This document shows positions 54,322 to 64,000 of a stretch of 64,000 nt of DNA, piece by piece; the stretch's first letter is position 1; each line of letters begins with the position of its first letter. The translations under genes were made by a program, and so were the position numbers. The notes under the pieces were generated by a model. It saw only the letters and a program-made list of their open reading frames with translations, ran no database searches and had not been told where the DNA came from. This DNA comes from Evernia prunastri (lineage: Eukaryota; Ascomycota; Lecanoromycetes; Lecanorales; Parmeliaceae). The stretch is from NCBI GenBank assembly GCA_003184365.1, contig NKYR01000096.1, positions 1-64,000 of the forward strand, written 5' to 3'.

Positions 54322-55597
54322 CTATGAGGTTCTCGGTTAGTATTAATTATACTCATACAGTGTGCTATATAGCACATACTATCGCTGATCTGCTGGTGCT
54401 GCTGTTGTGGTGGTGGTGGTATTTCGTTATTGCTGTTAATGTAGTTGTGGTTGTGGTACTGGAGAGCGAGTGAGTGAGTAAGTGAATTTGTGAGTAGGAA
54501 GAGGAGAGGACTTGTGCGACCTAAGAATGACTTGAACACTTGCTTCAGCACACTACTGAACAGAGAAGGCGCATGGCAAAGCCGCATTGCACCTCATTCC
54601 CAGAATATAGTGTTTTCATTATGGCAAGTGCTATGAGACGTCTTGGTAGGCAGTAAACTTCAAAGTAGAAAGAGAGATTCACTGTCACTTTGCCAAGACA
54701 TGAGATACAGTACTCTAAAGTGAATGAGAAACACACCAAGACAGAGCACTGCTATCCCCAAACTTATCTCATCTCCAAGGGATGTAAATGCATACGCCTA
54801 AGGATGTAACTGTCAATATAGTACGGTTTCAAAAATTTAGTTGCATCGGCGACGAAACGCGATGGGATTGCAATCGAACCCTCCTCTTGCAATTACGTTC
54901 CGTTCCGTCGTGGAGATATCTTGTCAGGAGCAGTACAGTCTGAGCTGACAAGCGGGTATGGGCAGCTGCAGGCAATGATGTCGTGTGCTTGCCGAATCGG
55001 TGGGAATGCTATTAATACCCGTTCCTGATTGATGGTTGAGGTTCAGAGTACGCGCCTGGTGTAATTATCATCACTCAAAAACTCCCGCGTGTGGAGGTCC
55101 GACGACACTGATGGCTAGTGGTAGCCCTAAGGTAATCCAAGGTACGGTACGGTACTCGCCTAGAATCATTTTCCGAGAGCGTAAGTATCTTAGGGATTCT
55201 CAGTGCTTCATAGAGGTCATCGGCCCCGAAGACTGAGGCAGAGGGCAGGTGTATGTCGATGCACTTCTAATCGCACTGTCCAGGCACCTCGTCTCGTGGC
55301 TCCGGAGTCGGAGTCCGGAGCCATGTACCTTCTGCCCTCTCCATCCCCTCCTTTAATTGAACAAACCCAAACCACTTGCTCCTTTCATAGAATATCCTTT
55401 TCAAATTGTTGATCGTGCGAGGCTGGGTCGTGGTCTATGACCTTGTAGACGCAGATGATGGGGAACAGGCTCGAGACCGTGGGTTAGAATACCCGGGCTT
55501 TGGACGAAGAGCTGATATCTTTGAATATTCATCGGATGTCCCAAGATCTATTACATCTAGACAGCCATATATACTTACATCTTCCTTCCAAAATTGG
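54322..55597. other. Intergenic
   Basis: No gene supported. 54390-54420 has a CTGCTGGTG/GTGGTGGTG trinucleotide run. A TACGGTACGG duplication lies at about 55142-55153. Confidence 0.5.
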
Positions 55598-57448
55598 TCA
55601 ACGTTCCTCCTGCCTTGACTCCACTAACCTCCAAAACGCTCTCAGGACGGCAAGACCACCGCTCTGCGTCTCCACCGTCCTGCCTCTTCCCCTGTCGTTG
55701 ATGTCGCTTAGACCCACTTCATCAGCAGAGCCGTAGACGTCTTCCCAACTCCCTTGTGCATTCCCAGCATCCAGATCCCGATCGCTTTTGTACATAAGAT
55801 CGTCCTCAGGTAACCGCCATATCCCATCCATCGGCACGCCTTTATTCCTATAATCGGTCCCTTGTGTATTCGGCCCCTCAAACATTCCCGTGTCTTCCTC
55901 TTCTCCCTCGTGCTGTCTCCGCCTCGCGGGCCTACCCCACCATTCGCCAAACTCGCCATGTTTATTTCTCGTGACGTATGCCCCCACTGCGTTACGTCGT
56001 ATCCAATCTCCATACTCATCACAGCTCTTTTGGTGCAGTTGTCTTGTCTCTTCATCGTCCAGCAAATTGACTTCGTCTTCGTTCCATGCCCGGCGTATCA
56101 GCGGACTGCAAAATAGCGTTAAATGATGGAAATAGATCCCTTTGAAAGTCTGCCCGTTCTGGCTGCATGATCCACTCCAATCGCACAATTCCTCCATCAC
56201 CCCACCTCTTCCAAGACCAGCCCAGCGGTATTGCTGCTCGGTGTCCCTGTCCTCCCATCCGGTGGCCGTAATCACATTCCGTACCAGTTCATGCCCGTCC
56301 TCTAGATAGCCTCTTGAGCCCGTAGCTTCCCATAAACCTTTCAGCCCAGATAGAATAACACCTTGATTGTATGTGTACACCTTTTCATCTCTTAAATCGC
56401 ACTTTCCCGTCCCGTTACTCCCATTCTTACCGCCTTGCCAACCAGTGATATGGAAACCATCCACGTATAAACCATGCTCATTCCTCATATTGCTCCCTTT
56501 CAACCACTCGTAAGCTTCCACCGCATTTTCCAGGTACCGTACATCATGCGCCTCCGCAGGCGGTAGGCCTGCCCGAGCGAAAAAAGGGGAGGAATCGCGA
56601 TCCCCAGGGAAATATAGGTACATGCTTACGGAAGCAGCGATATAGAGTTCGTTGGTGATAGCGTTCTTGTACGGCGCAAGGTATGGATTCCAGACCATGC
56701 CGCCGCCGCAAAGTGTTTCGTCCCAGCCGCTGGAAGCGAGATCATAGAAGATGCGGGCGCGGTGGGCGTACTGAGGGATGAATTGGCTGGCGTACCATGT
56801 TGCATTTTTGTCGTAGGTTGAGGTATAGTGCAGCGCCGAGTGTAGCTTGATGAATTTTATAGCTTCCAACCATCCGAGAACTACCCACAGCATGTCATCG
56901 TAGGCCTGTGTACGCAAGGCAAATGCATTCTCGCCGAAGTAAAAGGATGTGATTTGCGAGAAGTAGCGGTTGATTAAGTTCTCGTGATCGCGTGCTTCTT
57001 CTATCGAGAGAGTAGAGGAGGGTTCGAGCATTTGAGCGTAGGATGTCATTGCAGAGAGGGTTGCAGAGACTTGGGTGCCCATCACTGCGGCGGTCCAATC
57101 GATGGCTTTGGGCCAGGTGCCATGAGCAACCGCGAAAAAATGAGACTGCATGACCTCAAGCGCGCCGAGAATGGCAGTATAGGTTGAAGGATATGTGTTC
57201 GGTTCCTGTAAGATGCCCTCGATGAACAGCCGCTTGCCGTCGGCAGAGAATGCATGCTGCTGCGGCAGGCCTTTCACGCTCATTGGTAGCCTAGGATCGG
57301 CCAGTGAGCGCTGTGGCGCAGCTTCATCATCTGATATTGACCCGACGCCCCCTTGGGCTCGGACAGAGAATGAAGCAGAGAGGTATAGAAGGGACAGGAT
57401 GAGCAATGGTGCAGCACCGCTGCCTACCTTCAGAGACCGTACAATCAT
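55598..57448 (-). CDS. Glycoside hydrolase family 76 endo-alpha-1,6-mannanase
   Basis: 616 residues in one exon, the normal size for the family. A signal peptide (MIVRSLKVGSGAAPLLILSLLYLSASFSVRA) directs it to the secretory route. GH76 enzymes act on alpha-1,6-mannan; yeast relatives Dfg5/Dcw1 help attach GPI proteins to the wall. The catalytic Asp pair is in QAYDDMLWVVLGWLEA (Asp184-Asp185). Other family blocks are YTAILGALEVMQSHFF (early helix), WDETLCGGGMVWNP, TNELYIAASVSMYLY, YTYNQGVILSGLKGLWEAT, FKGIYFHHLTLF and the C-terminal TQSGGLAVLRAF. It differs from Dfg5/Dcw1 in lacking a hydrophobic GPI tail. A charged insertion (ARRRQHEGEEEDTGMFEG, about 515-535) and an Asp/Arg-rich stretch follow before the last helix. 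The product is probably secreted. Confidence 0.92.
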   Translation of the reverse strand: MIVRSLKVGSGAAPLLILSLLYLSASFSVRAQGGVGSISDDEAAPQRSLADPRLPMSVKGLPQQHAFSADGKRLFIEGILQEPNTYPSTYTAILGALEVMQSHFFAVAHGTWPKAIDWTAAVMGTQVSATLSAMTSYAQMLEPSSTLSIEEARDHENLINRYFSQITSFYFGENAFALRTQAYDDMLWVVLGWLEAIKFIKLHSALHYTSTYDKNATWYASQFIPQYAHRARIFYDLASSGWDETLCGGGMVWNPYLAPYKNAITNELYIAASVSMYLYFPGDRDSSPFFARAGLPPAEAHDVRYLENAVEAYEWLKGSNMRNEHGLYVDGFHITGWQGGKNGSNGTGKCDLRDEKVYTYNQGVILSGLKGLWEATGSRGYLEDGHELVRNVITATGWEDRDTEQQYRWAGLGRGGVMEELCDWSGSCSQNGQTFKGIYFHHLTLFCSPLIRRAWNEDEVNLLDDEETRQLHQKSCDEYGDWIRRNAVGAYVTRNKHGEFGEWWGRPARRRQHEGEEEDTGMFEGPNTQGTDYRNKGVPMDGIWRLPEDDLMYKSDRDLDAGNAQGSWEDVYGSADEVGLSDINDRGRGRTVETQSGGLAVLRAFWRLVESRQEER

Positions 57449-57805
57449 CGTACGCAGAATGCAAACAGTGAAAGAGAGGAAACAGCTGCCAGCAGCTCCT
57501 CAGCAGCTAGCAAAGGAAGAAAGGATGACAGAGATAGGACATATCGTACAGCTGGCGAAAGAATGATCTCTTGAACGCTCCATTGATGGGTGGAAAAGAA
57601 TGAATGGCATGATGCAATTGAGGCTTCGGAGAACAAGGTTGGCCCGCCGCAGTGTGGGGTTAGAGTAATAATGTTCTACTTAAAATAGCCATTGCTGCCG
57701 CCAAGCCTTTGGGAGCCCCTCCACCGCACAATAAACCCGTCGCTCGAAGGTCCTGTGACGAGACATATCCATCACCTTACATCTCAAATAGCAAAAACAA
57801 AGAAT
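57449..57805. other. Short intergenic region upstream of the GH76 gene
   Basis: Promoter side of GH76 (minus) and 3' flank of the tRNA. Nothing specific seen. Confidence 0.4.
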
Positions 57806-57899
57806 GACAACTGAGGGATTCGAACCCTCGCTCTTTCGAACTAGTAGATACTGTTTACAGATCCTGAAACTAGCGCCATAACCACTCGGCCAAGTTGCC
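57806..57899 (-). tRNA. tRNA-Leu (anticodon CAG) with a 16-nt intron
   Basis: The minus strand folds as a complete class II tRNA. Acceptor GGCAACT pairs with AGTTGTC (one G-U), the D-arm is GCCGAGTGGTTATGGC, and the T-arm is GAGGG-TTCGAAT-CCCTC. The anticodon stem is CTAGT/ACTAG with a loop starting TTCAGG, so the anticodon is CAG (57866-57864). The intron, ATCTGTAAACAGTATC (57862-57847), sits one base 3' of the anticodon, the standard place for nuclear tRNA introns. The variable arm is TTCGAAAGAGC-like. No 3' CCA is encoded, as expected in eukaryotes. Confidence 0.92.
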
Positions 57900-58822
57900 G
57901 TTTGTAATTTGCTCTGAGATCAACAATTTTGCTCCTAGATTACTCTATATATCTATCGTTTTGGGACTAGTTCCATCTGATGTTTTCACGAGTTCTTTCG
58001 TCTGATCTTAGCTCCTACAGACGCTAAGACAAGCGATAAAGTTTGGCTTTATGCGATGACCAGTTCATGTCTATCTTTCTATGAACAAAGTATGGTGATG
58101 TCTATTTATCCAACATCTCTAGAGCACAAGGGCGATATCACGAACGACCTTTCTAGAACAAAGAAATCACGGACTATGTTCTATTCATAAACAGTAACCT
58201 TCCCGTAAGTACTAAGTGGGTTACTTAAGATTACAGTACTCGTATTCGTACGATTAGCAACGTACTGTAGCCGTCTTGGCATGTTTTAATTTCTTATCCA
58301 TCAAGCTACCCACAGCTACCTATAAGGCCGCAGGGTACAAGTACTTTCAGGATCATGCCTGTCGTCCTGGTGAGGAGGTTACCTCTGCTGTCTCGATTCT
58401 CCCTTCACTTGCCCCATCGCCGCATGTGCATCAAATACCCTTACCCAGGGTCTACACGACGTTGGAGCAAGTATGAGCGGGACTTTTCGTTGGATATCTT
58501 CACTCTCTCATAACCTCTCGAACAGGCGCATTTGGGCCCCGTTCACCTTATAACATGTTACCCTCACTACTGTTGGGATGAGAAGGCCACTAGGATTTTA
58601 TTGCAGTAAAAAACCAGGTCTTGGGACGCCGTGGCAGTTAAATTGCATTTAATTTATTCAGTCAACAGGGACAACTCGAGGGCCAAAATTTCAGTCATTC
58701 AAATCTAATCGGAATTGCGACTCTTTGAAATCTACCACGAGATTGCACGACCTCACTGTGGAACTGTCCAGTCTTAAGGCCCCGGCTCCTTCAGCTAGTC
58801 ATAGTGTCTGCAACCTACGACA
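57900..58822. other. Intergenic between tRNA and ceramide synthase
   Basis: No gene seen. It holds the upstream region of both. Confidence 0.5.
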
Positions 58823-60387
58823 ATGGCTGCACATAAACCCTCAACACTCGTTCATATGTCCGAGAGCCAATCGTACCCGGCGACAGAAAATGGCACACCG
58901 CGTCAACGTAGGAAGTCCAGCGGGCTGCTAGGCCAGGACATTCCCGCTGGTGACACCGGTCCGAGTCTGGCGACCGGCCTCCCAAGCATCACCTCCTCTT
59001 CCGACACTTTGTCAACAAAGCCGACCAACGGTCATGTGCTCCAGCCGAGCGAGCAAAAGAAATACTCCAACCACAGCAAGCCCCGTCCTCTCCTACGTCG
59101 CTACAAAGACTTCGCCATGAACCACACGTGGACGCTCCCTCTAGTTCTTTTGCTCGCTTTCCTCGCTCTATACGCCGTTAACCCGACTGAATCCAACATC
59201 GTCCATCATTTCATCTTCCTCTCCTACGCACTGACTTCCGAAGCTGGTGCCGACGCCAGCACGCTTCCGCACTACGGCAAGGGTCTCTGGGATATCGCTT
59301 TTGTTATCTTCTATATAATCGTCCTATCCTTCTCGCGCGAGTTCATTATGCAGGAACTGTTGCGCCCCTTGGCTCGTCGCTGCGGCCTCCAATCATGCCG
59401 CACGCAGTCACGCTTCATGGAGCAGATGTACACAGCCCTCTACTTTGCGCTTGTGGGACCGGCGGGCCTGTATGTCATGAGCCGAACGCCGGTGTGGTAC
59501 TTCGACACGCGAGGAATGTACGAGTCCTTCCCGCACAAGACCCACGAGGCCGTCTTCAAATTCTACTACTTGTTCCAGGCTGCGTATTGGGCACAGCAGG
59601 CCATCGTCTTGTTGCTGGGTATGGAGAAGCCGCGCAAGGACTTCAAAGAGCTTGTGGTACATCACATCGTCACTTTGGCCCTCATTGCCCTGAGCTACCG
59701 GTTTCACTTCACCTATATGGGTATTGCCATCTACATAACCCATGATATAAGTGATTTTTTCCTTGCTGTAAGTTTGAATATATTCCTGCATTCTCTTTGC
59801 GTCCCGCGAAGACCGCCCAGAAAAGCACTAACGCGAGGCTCTCTCCTTAGACATCTAAATCACTCAACTATCTGGATAGCTCCCTGCAAGGACCCTATTT
59901 CGGCGGCTGTATATGCGTGTGGATCTACCTACGTCACTATCTAAATCTACACATTATCCTATCGCTCTTCACCGAATTCCAAACCGTTGGTCCCTACGAA
60001 CTGAACTGGGAGACACAGCAGTATAAATGCTGGATATCTAATGTGATCACTTTTGGGCTGTTGGCTGTGCTCCAGATTCTCAACCTCTTTTGGCTGTACT
60101 GCCTTCTGCGCAATGCGTACCGGTTCGTCGTGTATAGTATTGCGAAAGACGACAGGTCCGAGGCCGATGAATCGGAGCTCGAGGAGATGGAAAAGGAGAT
60201 GGAAAAGGAGATGAAAGAGGAGATGGAAGGCGAGAAGGAGGAGACGGTCAAGATGTTGACGCAGAATACGGAGGCACTGCCCCTGTCAAACGGCAATGGG
60301 TTCGGCAACACTAGTGCGAACGGCGTGACCAAGGCCACTAGCAATGGGATCGTCAAACCACCTATAAAGAGGAAAGGAGCTCTGTAA
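58823..60387 (+). CDS. LAG1: Ceramide synthase (Lag1/Lac1 family)
   Basis: Exons 58823-59767 and 59851-60387 are joined by an 83-bp intron (GTAAGT...GCACTAACGC...CTTAG, phase 0), giving 493 residues. The enzyme N-acylates sphingoid bases with acyl-CoA in the ER membrane. After a polar tail (1-95) come several membrane helices: WTLPLVLLLAFLALYAV, LWDIAFVIFYIIVLSFS, MYTALYFALVGPAGLYV and FYYLFQAAYWAQQAIVLLLG. The catalytic Lag1p motif lies at about 279-318. It has the paired His of VVHHIVTLALIALSYRFHFT (280-281) and the HDISDFFLA Asp (308, 311), and it continues over the splice as TSKSLNYL. The last helices are ICVWIYLRHYLN and ISNVITFGLLAVLQILNLFWLY. The C-terminus is acidic, with a KEMEKEM repeat. 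An alternative start is the Met at 58856. Confidence 0.93.
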
Positions 60388-61478
60388 AGGCTCTTCTCCT
60401 TGAGCTTCTGGGCGCTAACCAAGTTTCATAAGACTGAGTATACTTCGGAATCACGTTGTTCGCTCGAAGCAGCGCGTATAAACAAGTGAGATGGTTTATT
60501 GGGACTCACAACAATACAATCCGAGACCATAAAAAGATGGGCCCGACGGCTCGACTGAAAGGACGAGAAAATCGACGGCGTCACAAGGAGTACACCCGTC
60601 GGTAAAATAACTAGGTAAACACGTGAAAGGAATTCTTTAGACTGGACTTCAGCATTGACGCTAACGCCTATGGCTCACGCGCTTCTCTTTCGGTTTCATC
60701 ATGACGGGACGTACGGTGGTCCAAATGCACGAAGGCGCTTGCAATGGGTATGCCGCATCATGTTCCTCGAATCATTACGATATGCCCGATCGACTCGAAG
60801 CGGTCCTCGTACTGGTTGAGGTCGGTTCGAAGTCATGATTTCCAGCTACTATCGGCCAATGGCATAAATTCTCAATAGCCACGATAATTTTAAAGGAGAA
60901 AGCGGCTGAAGCCTCGCCCGCTGATAGGTTTGATCAGCTAAAAGGAAAACCGTGCTTGTTCCAGTCGCGCATCTTTAGATTATTGACTCTTACGTCATCT
61001 CCTCCTCTATCGCCAAGGCTTATGTTGGAATTAGTGGCAGTCAGCCCTATACTACTAGTGGCTTGGCAACAACACCTAGGTACTTCACATTTCTACACCT
61101 TCCTCCTTAGAGCATTATTTATCAGGCCTTGTAGCCTCTCATTCAACAGCATAAGCCTCTACTCTAATCCAGACCTAGCTATTGACCCTAGCCTCAAACT
61201 CGCCTTGGAAAATCCGATAATCGAGAGCATCACTTTCACCTCCCAAGCATCGGCAAAAATGGATTTCACTTTGAGCCTAGTAGAAGATGTATCGTGCAGC
61301 TGTCACGCAAGGCTGTCCAATCGGCCATCAACGCGACCCTCCTTCAAGCTCAGATCGCTGAGCCCCGCTACAGACGACTCGATTGTATTCCAACCAGCGA
61401 CCTTCCCCCGTCTATGAGATCAACACACTTCTCGTTCGCAACACTGTAACCCTTTAATAGACCTCTTGAGAAGGGGGC
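60388..61478. other. Intergenic
   Basis: No gene supported. A 153-codon ORF (60959-61417) is Ser/Leu-rich without a domain and probably lies in the promoter/5' UTR of the next gene. Confidence 0.45.
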
Positions 61479-63538
61479 ATGGATCCAGTTTCTATCCTCG
61501 GTGCTGTCGACTCGGTAGGCGGAGCCGTCATCAGCCTGTCCACGAGGCTGTACAGCTTCATCCAGGCGGCCAAGGTCGTCGACAAATCGGTTGAAGCGTT
61601 GTATTGCGAAGTCAAGGGGCTCGAGAGTGTCCTCAACGTTTCTCAAACATTTCTCGCGGAGACCGTGAAAGCTCACGCCAAATATCCAGCGTTGTCACTC
61701 AACGGCGCATGGACTTCGATCGACAACGGAGTCCAAGACTGTCGGATTACTGTCAAAGCTCTCGATAGTCTTGTTCAAAATGTTGGATCAATTGCTGGGA
61801 CTACTAACCCGTTCAAAAAAATGTTCAAGCAGATAAAGTTGAATCTCAGTACGGATCAAATCGTAGCCGTTAGAGCTCGCGTCCACACGCACGGCATTTG
61901 TTTGCAACTAGCGCTCCAGACACTATCAGTGTACGTCTTGGCTTCGCGTATGCTTGATCATTCCCTTACCCTGATTTCAGAGTTCTTAGCTTTTCATCAA
62001 TGACCGGTATTAACAACACGGTCATTCCAAGCCTAGAGGTTATCACATCAAAGTTTGACGTTTTGTCCTCCGGCGTGGCACGATTAAACTTGGCTCAGAA
62101 CTCTGAGAACGTGCAGCTTCCAGAACATTTTCAGAATCCACACCTGCAGGATCACACCCAGCGGTTAAAGAGGAGCGCAAATAAGGTCCTCACCACTGCC
62201 AGCACACTTCTCGGTGGCAGCTCTGCAAGAGAAGACGATAGCCAATACATTCCTACCACGTTTTCGGAATTTGGAGTTCCTTTGGACAATGCGAGGAGGG
62301 CCGGAATAGAGGAGTGGACTCGAGATCTAGTCATAGGCATCGAGGAGTCGACAACTGAAAGCTCAGAAAATTGCGAGGACCCGTCCACTAGTACAGATCA
62401 AAATGCGGCATCTAGCAAGGTCCACAATTCTGTGGAGCTCGACGACAGCCCTGATGTTGTGGACATTGAAGCCAGCAGACGTCGTAAAGAGGCCGAGATT
62501 AAGGAAGCGGAACCCGAATTTCATGCAATTGCTGCAGAGCGTATTCCTTACCAAGGTCGATCAAAACTAAACGATGATGTACTTAAACCCAAACTTCGTG
62601 AAAAAGGATCCGCCGAATGGCCCCTAGTCACTGGTCAGCCGTTTGATTCGAAGCCAGCTGCAGAGCACACTCCAGGCAGAACTCGATCAAACGCTAAGAC
62701 TGAGATACCAGAACTCAGATACCTTGAAAGAGGTGCAGAGCATGTACCAAGCAAACGTAGTACACAAGCCAAGTTTCGCGGTGAAGGAGTACGACCTATC
62801 TACGCAAGAGAATTTGCAGAGGAAATTCTCCTGGCTCTAGATTGCAACATCCATTCGATTCACTTCGATACAACGCACGCTCTAGGTACCGTAGTTGCCA
62901 AATGTGATGGTACTCCAATCGGGCCTGGGCAATTGGCCAAAAGGTTTACTCCCGTGCCCACGCAAATCGCAGCAAGTGTTGAGCACTTGTACAGTATGAG
63001 AGCCGATATCAACGCGCTGAACGACGATGGGTGGGCACCCCTACACGTCGCCGCGAAACGTGGAGACTTGGCTATTGCGACAACTCTATGCGAATTGGGC
63101 GCAGACCTTGACTTGGCCGGAGGAGGATATAGTTCAAAAATAGCATTGCACATCGCGGCTGAAAAGGGTCATACCGCATTAGTGGTGCTGTTGCTGGAGC
63201 GAGGAGCATTCGTGGACACGAAGGACTCTGCGAAGTTGACGCCTCTTCACATGGCTGCGTTTCATAATGGGCAGCTCGATGTCGTGAAGGTCCTTTGTGA
63301 CGCTGGCGCAGATTTCGAGGCTAGGAGTGAATTAGGAACGACGCCGCTGATGTTTTCAATCAGGGCCGTAAGATCCAACGTGAAGAATACTCTAGAGATT
63401 GTCAGAGAATTGTGCGAAAGAGGCGCGGACGTCCCGGAGCTAACAGGGGAATTTTCGGTTCAGAAGGATGTCAAGAAGGTCTTGAATCAATACCAGGCCA
63501 GGAGGAAGAAAGACGGACGTATTCCACGTCGCCAGTAA
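61479..63538 (+). CDS. Helo-like N-terminal domain protein with ankyrin repeats (no NTPase)
   Basis: Exons 61479-61930 and 61981-63538 are joined by a 50-bp intron (GTACGT...TTTCAG, phase 2), giving 669 residues. The start MDPVSILGAVDSVGGAVISLSTRLYSFIQAA, with VDKSVEALYCEVKGLESVL, matches the fungal N-terminal domain that caps many NLR-like proteins (Helo-like/'Fungal_N' type). It is helical up to about residue 195. Residues 200-480 are charged and probably disordered, with a weak heptad patch (SRRRKEAEIKEAEPEF). Ankyrin repeats run from about 495 to 640: NDDGWAPLHVAAKRGDLAIATTL, SKIALHIAAEKGHTALVVLLLERGA, AKLTPLHMAAFHNGQLDVVKVL and ELGTTPLMFSIRAV. No Walker A or B motif, i.e. no NACHT, lies between them. 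A role in self/non-self signalling is inferred from domain company only. Confidence 0.82.
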
Positions 63539-63850
63539 ATATTGTCATCCACGGACCAAACGTCTCGCTATTCGCGATCAAACCCCGGAAAAGGACCACC
63601 ACAGATGGATAATGCGATCATCTACTTTGGATAACACAGTTATTCATGGATTCGTAGCATACAGCAATGCACAGCTGCCATGGAACCTACTACGTCGTGC
63701 GAAACCCGCACTACGCTACTAAACTCGGCTATCAATCGTTGTTGCCGTTACTGTTGCCGTTGCTTTTGCCATTGCTGTTGCCACCGTTGCTATTGTTGCT
63801 GTTGTTGTATATCGCTCAGAAGATGCTGGCGGTTTATGCTAAGCGCTTAC
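63539..63850. repeat. Intergenic with GTTGCTGTTGCC-type repeat
   Basis: From about 63735 to 63810 the plus strand repeats TTGTTGCCGTT/ TTGCTGTTGCC variants (trinucleotide-like). Short ORFs over it are Cys-rich artefacts. Confidence 0.7.
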
Positions 63851-63879
63851 GGAAATGTCCCTACGACGAGAGAATAAAG

Positions 63880-64000
63880 AGAGGAGGGGAGGGGGGAAAA
63901 GAGGGGGGGGGGGGGGGGGCGCACGGAGAGTGGGAGACGAGACAGGGAGAGAGTGTGCGTGTATATGTGAGAGAGAGTGTGTGTGTATGCGAGAGACAGA
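63880..64000. repeat. Low-complexity purine tract with 17-nt G run
   Basis: GAGGGGA-like purines, an uninterrupted run of 17 G (63903-63919), then GA and GTGTGT dinucleotides up to the window edge. Confidence 0.85.

Noticed and set aside
60959..61417. 153-codon ORF upstream of the Helo-like gene
   Set aside because: Ser/Leu-rich, featureless, and ends close to the next start; more likely leader sequence.

Overview
The window is nuclear DNA from a filamentous ascomycete (Pezizomycotina). I infer this from short introns (about 50-190 bp) with GT...AG ends and CTAAC/CTGAC-type branch points, intron-bearing tRNA, a fungal LTR retrotransposon, and fungal families: GH76 mannanase, Lag1 ceramide synthase, a Helo-like/ankyrin protein and a DUF1399 glycine-rich protein. 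I cannot fix the class or species. Single-N and 11-N runs at 3802 and 27683-27693 mark assembly gaps, each beside a duplicated end.

Layout. 1-5.1 kb is a transposon nest: the 5' part of a minus-strand Ty3/Gypsy element (LTR, self-priming primer-binding site, gag, start of pol), LTR-like duplicated repeats, and a 524-bp foldback element with a 10-bp target duplication. 6-9.7 kb has a two-finger gene with an unusual zinc-binding motif and a secreted protein. 11-14 kb has an unknown small protein and a decayed MFS transporter. 14.5-27 kb has a SAM methyltransferase that lacks its motif-I segment, a flavin amine oxidoreductase, a DUF1399 protein with a Gly/Cys tail, and a four-exon DHA1-type transporter. 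30-34.8 kb has a conserved coiled-coil protein of unknown function and adenine phosphoribosyltransferase. 36.5-42.6 kb has a membrane-protein fragment, a charged unknown protein and a Cys-rich secreted protein. 46.7-50.7 kb is a very large Ser/Thr-rich cell-surface protein. 53.4-60.4 kb has an RG-rich protein, a GH76 mannanase, tRNA-Leu(CAG) and a Lag1 ceramide synthase. 61.5-63.5 kb has a Helo-like/ankyrin protein.

How the genes fit together. This is not one pathway. APRT (purine salvage), ceramide synthase (sphingolipids) and GH76 (wall mannan) are housekeeping or cell-surface functions. The methyltransferase, flavin oxidoreductase and transporter are the kinds of gene seen in secondary-metabolite clusters, but no core synthase is present and they lie 3-10 kb apart. 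The cell-surface and secreted proteins (8.6, 41.8, 46.7 and 55.6 kb) are a recurring theme.

Splice models were derived by matching donor and acceptor phases by eye. They are predictions without transcript support.
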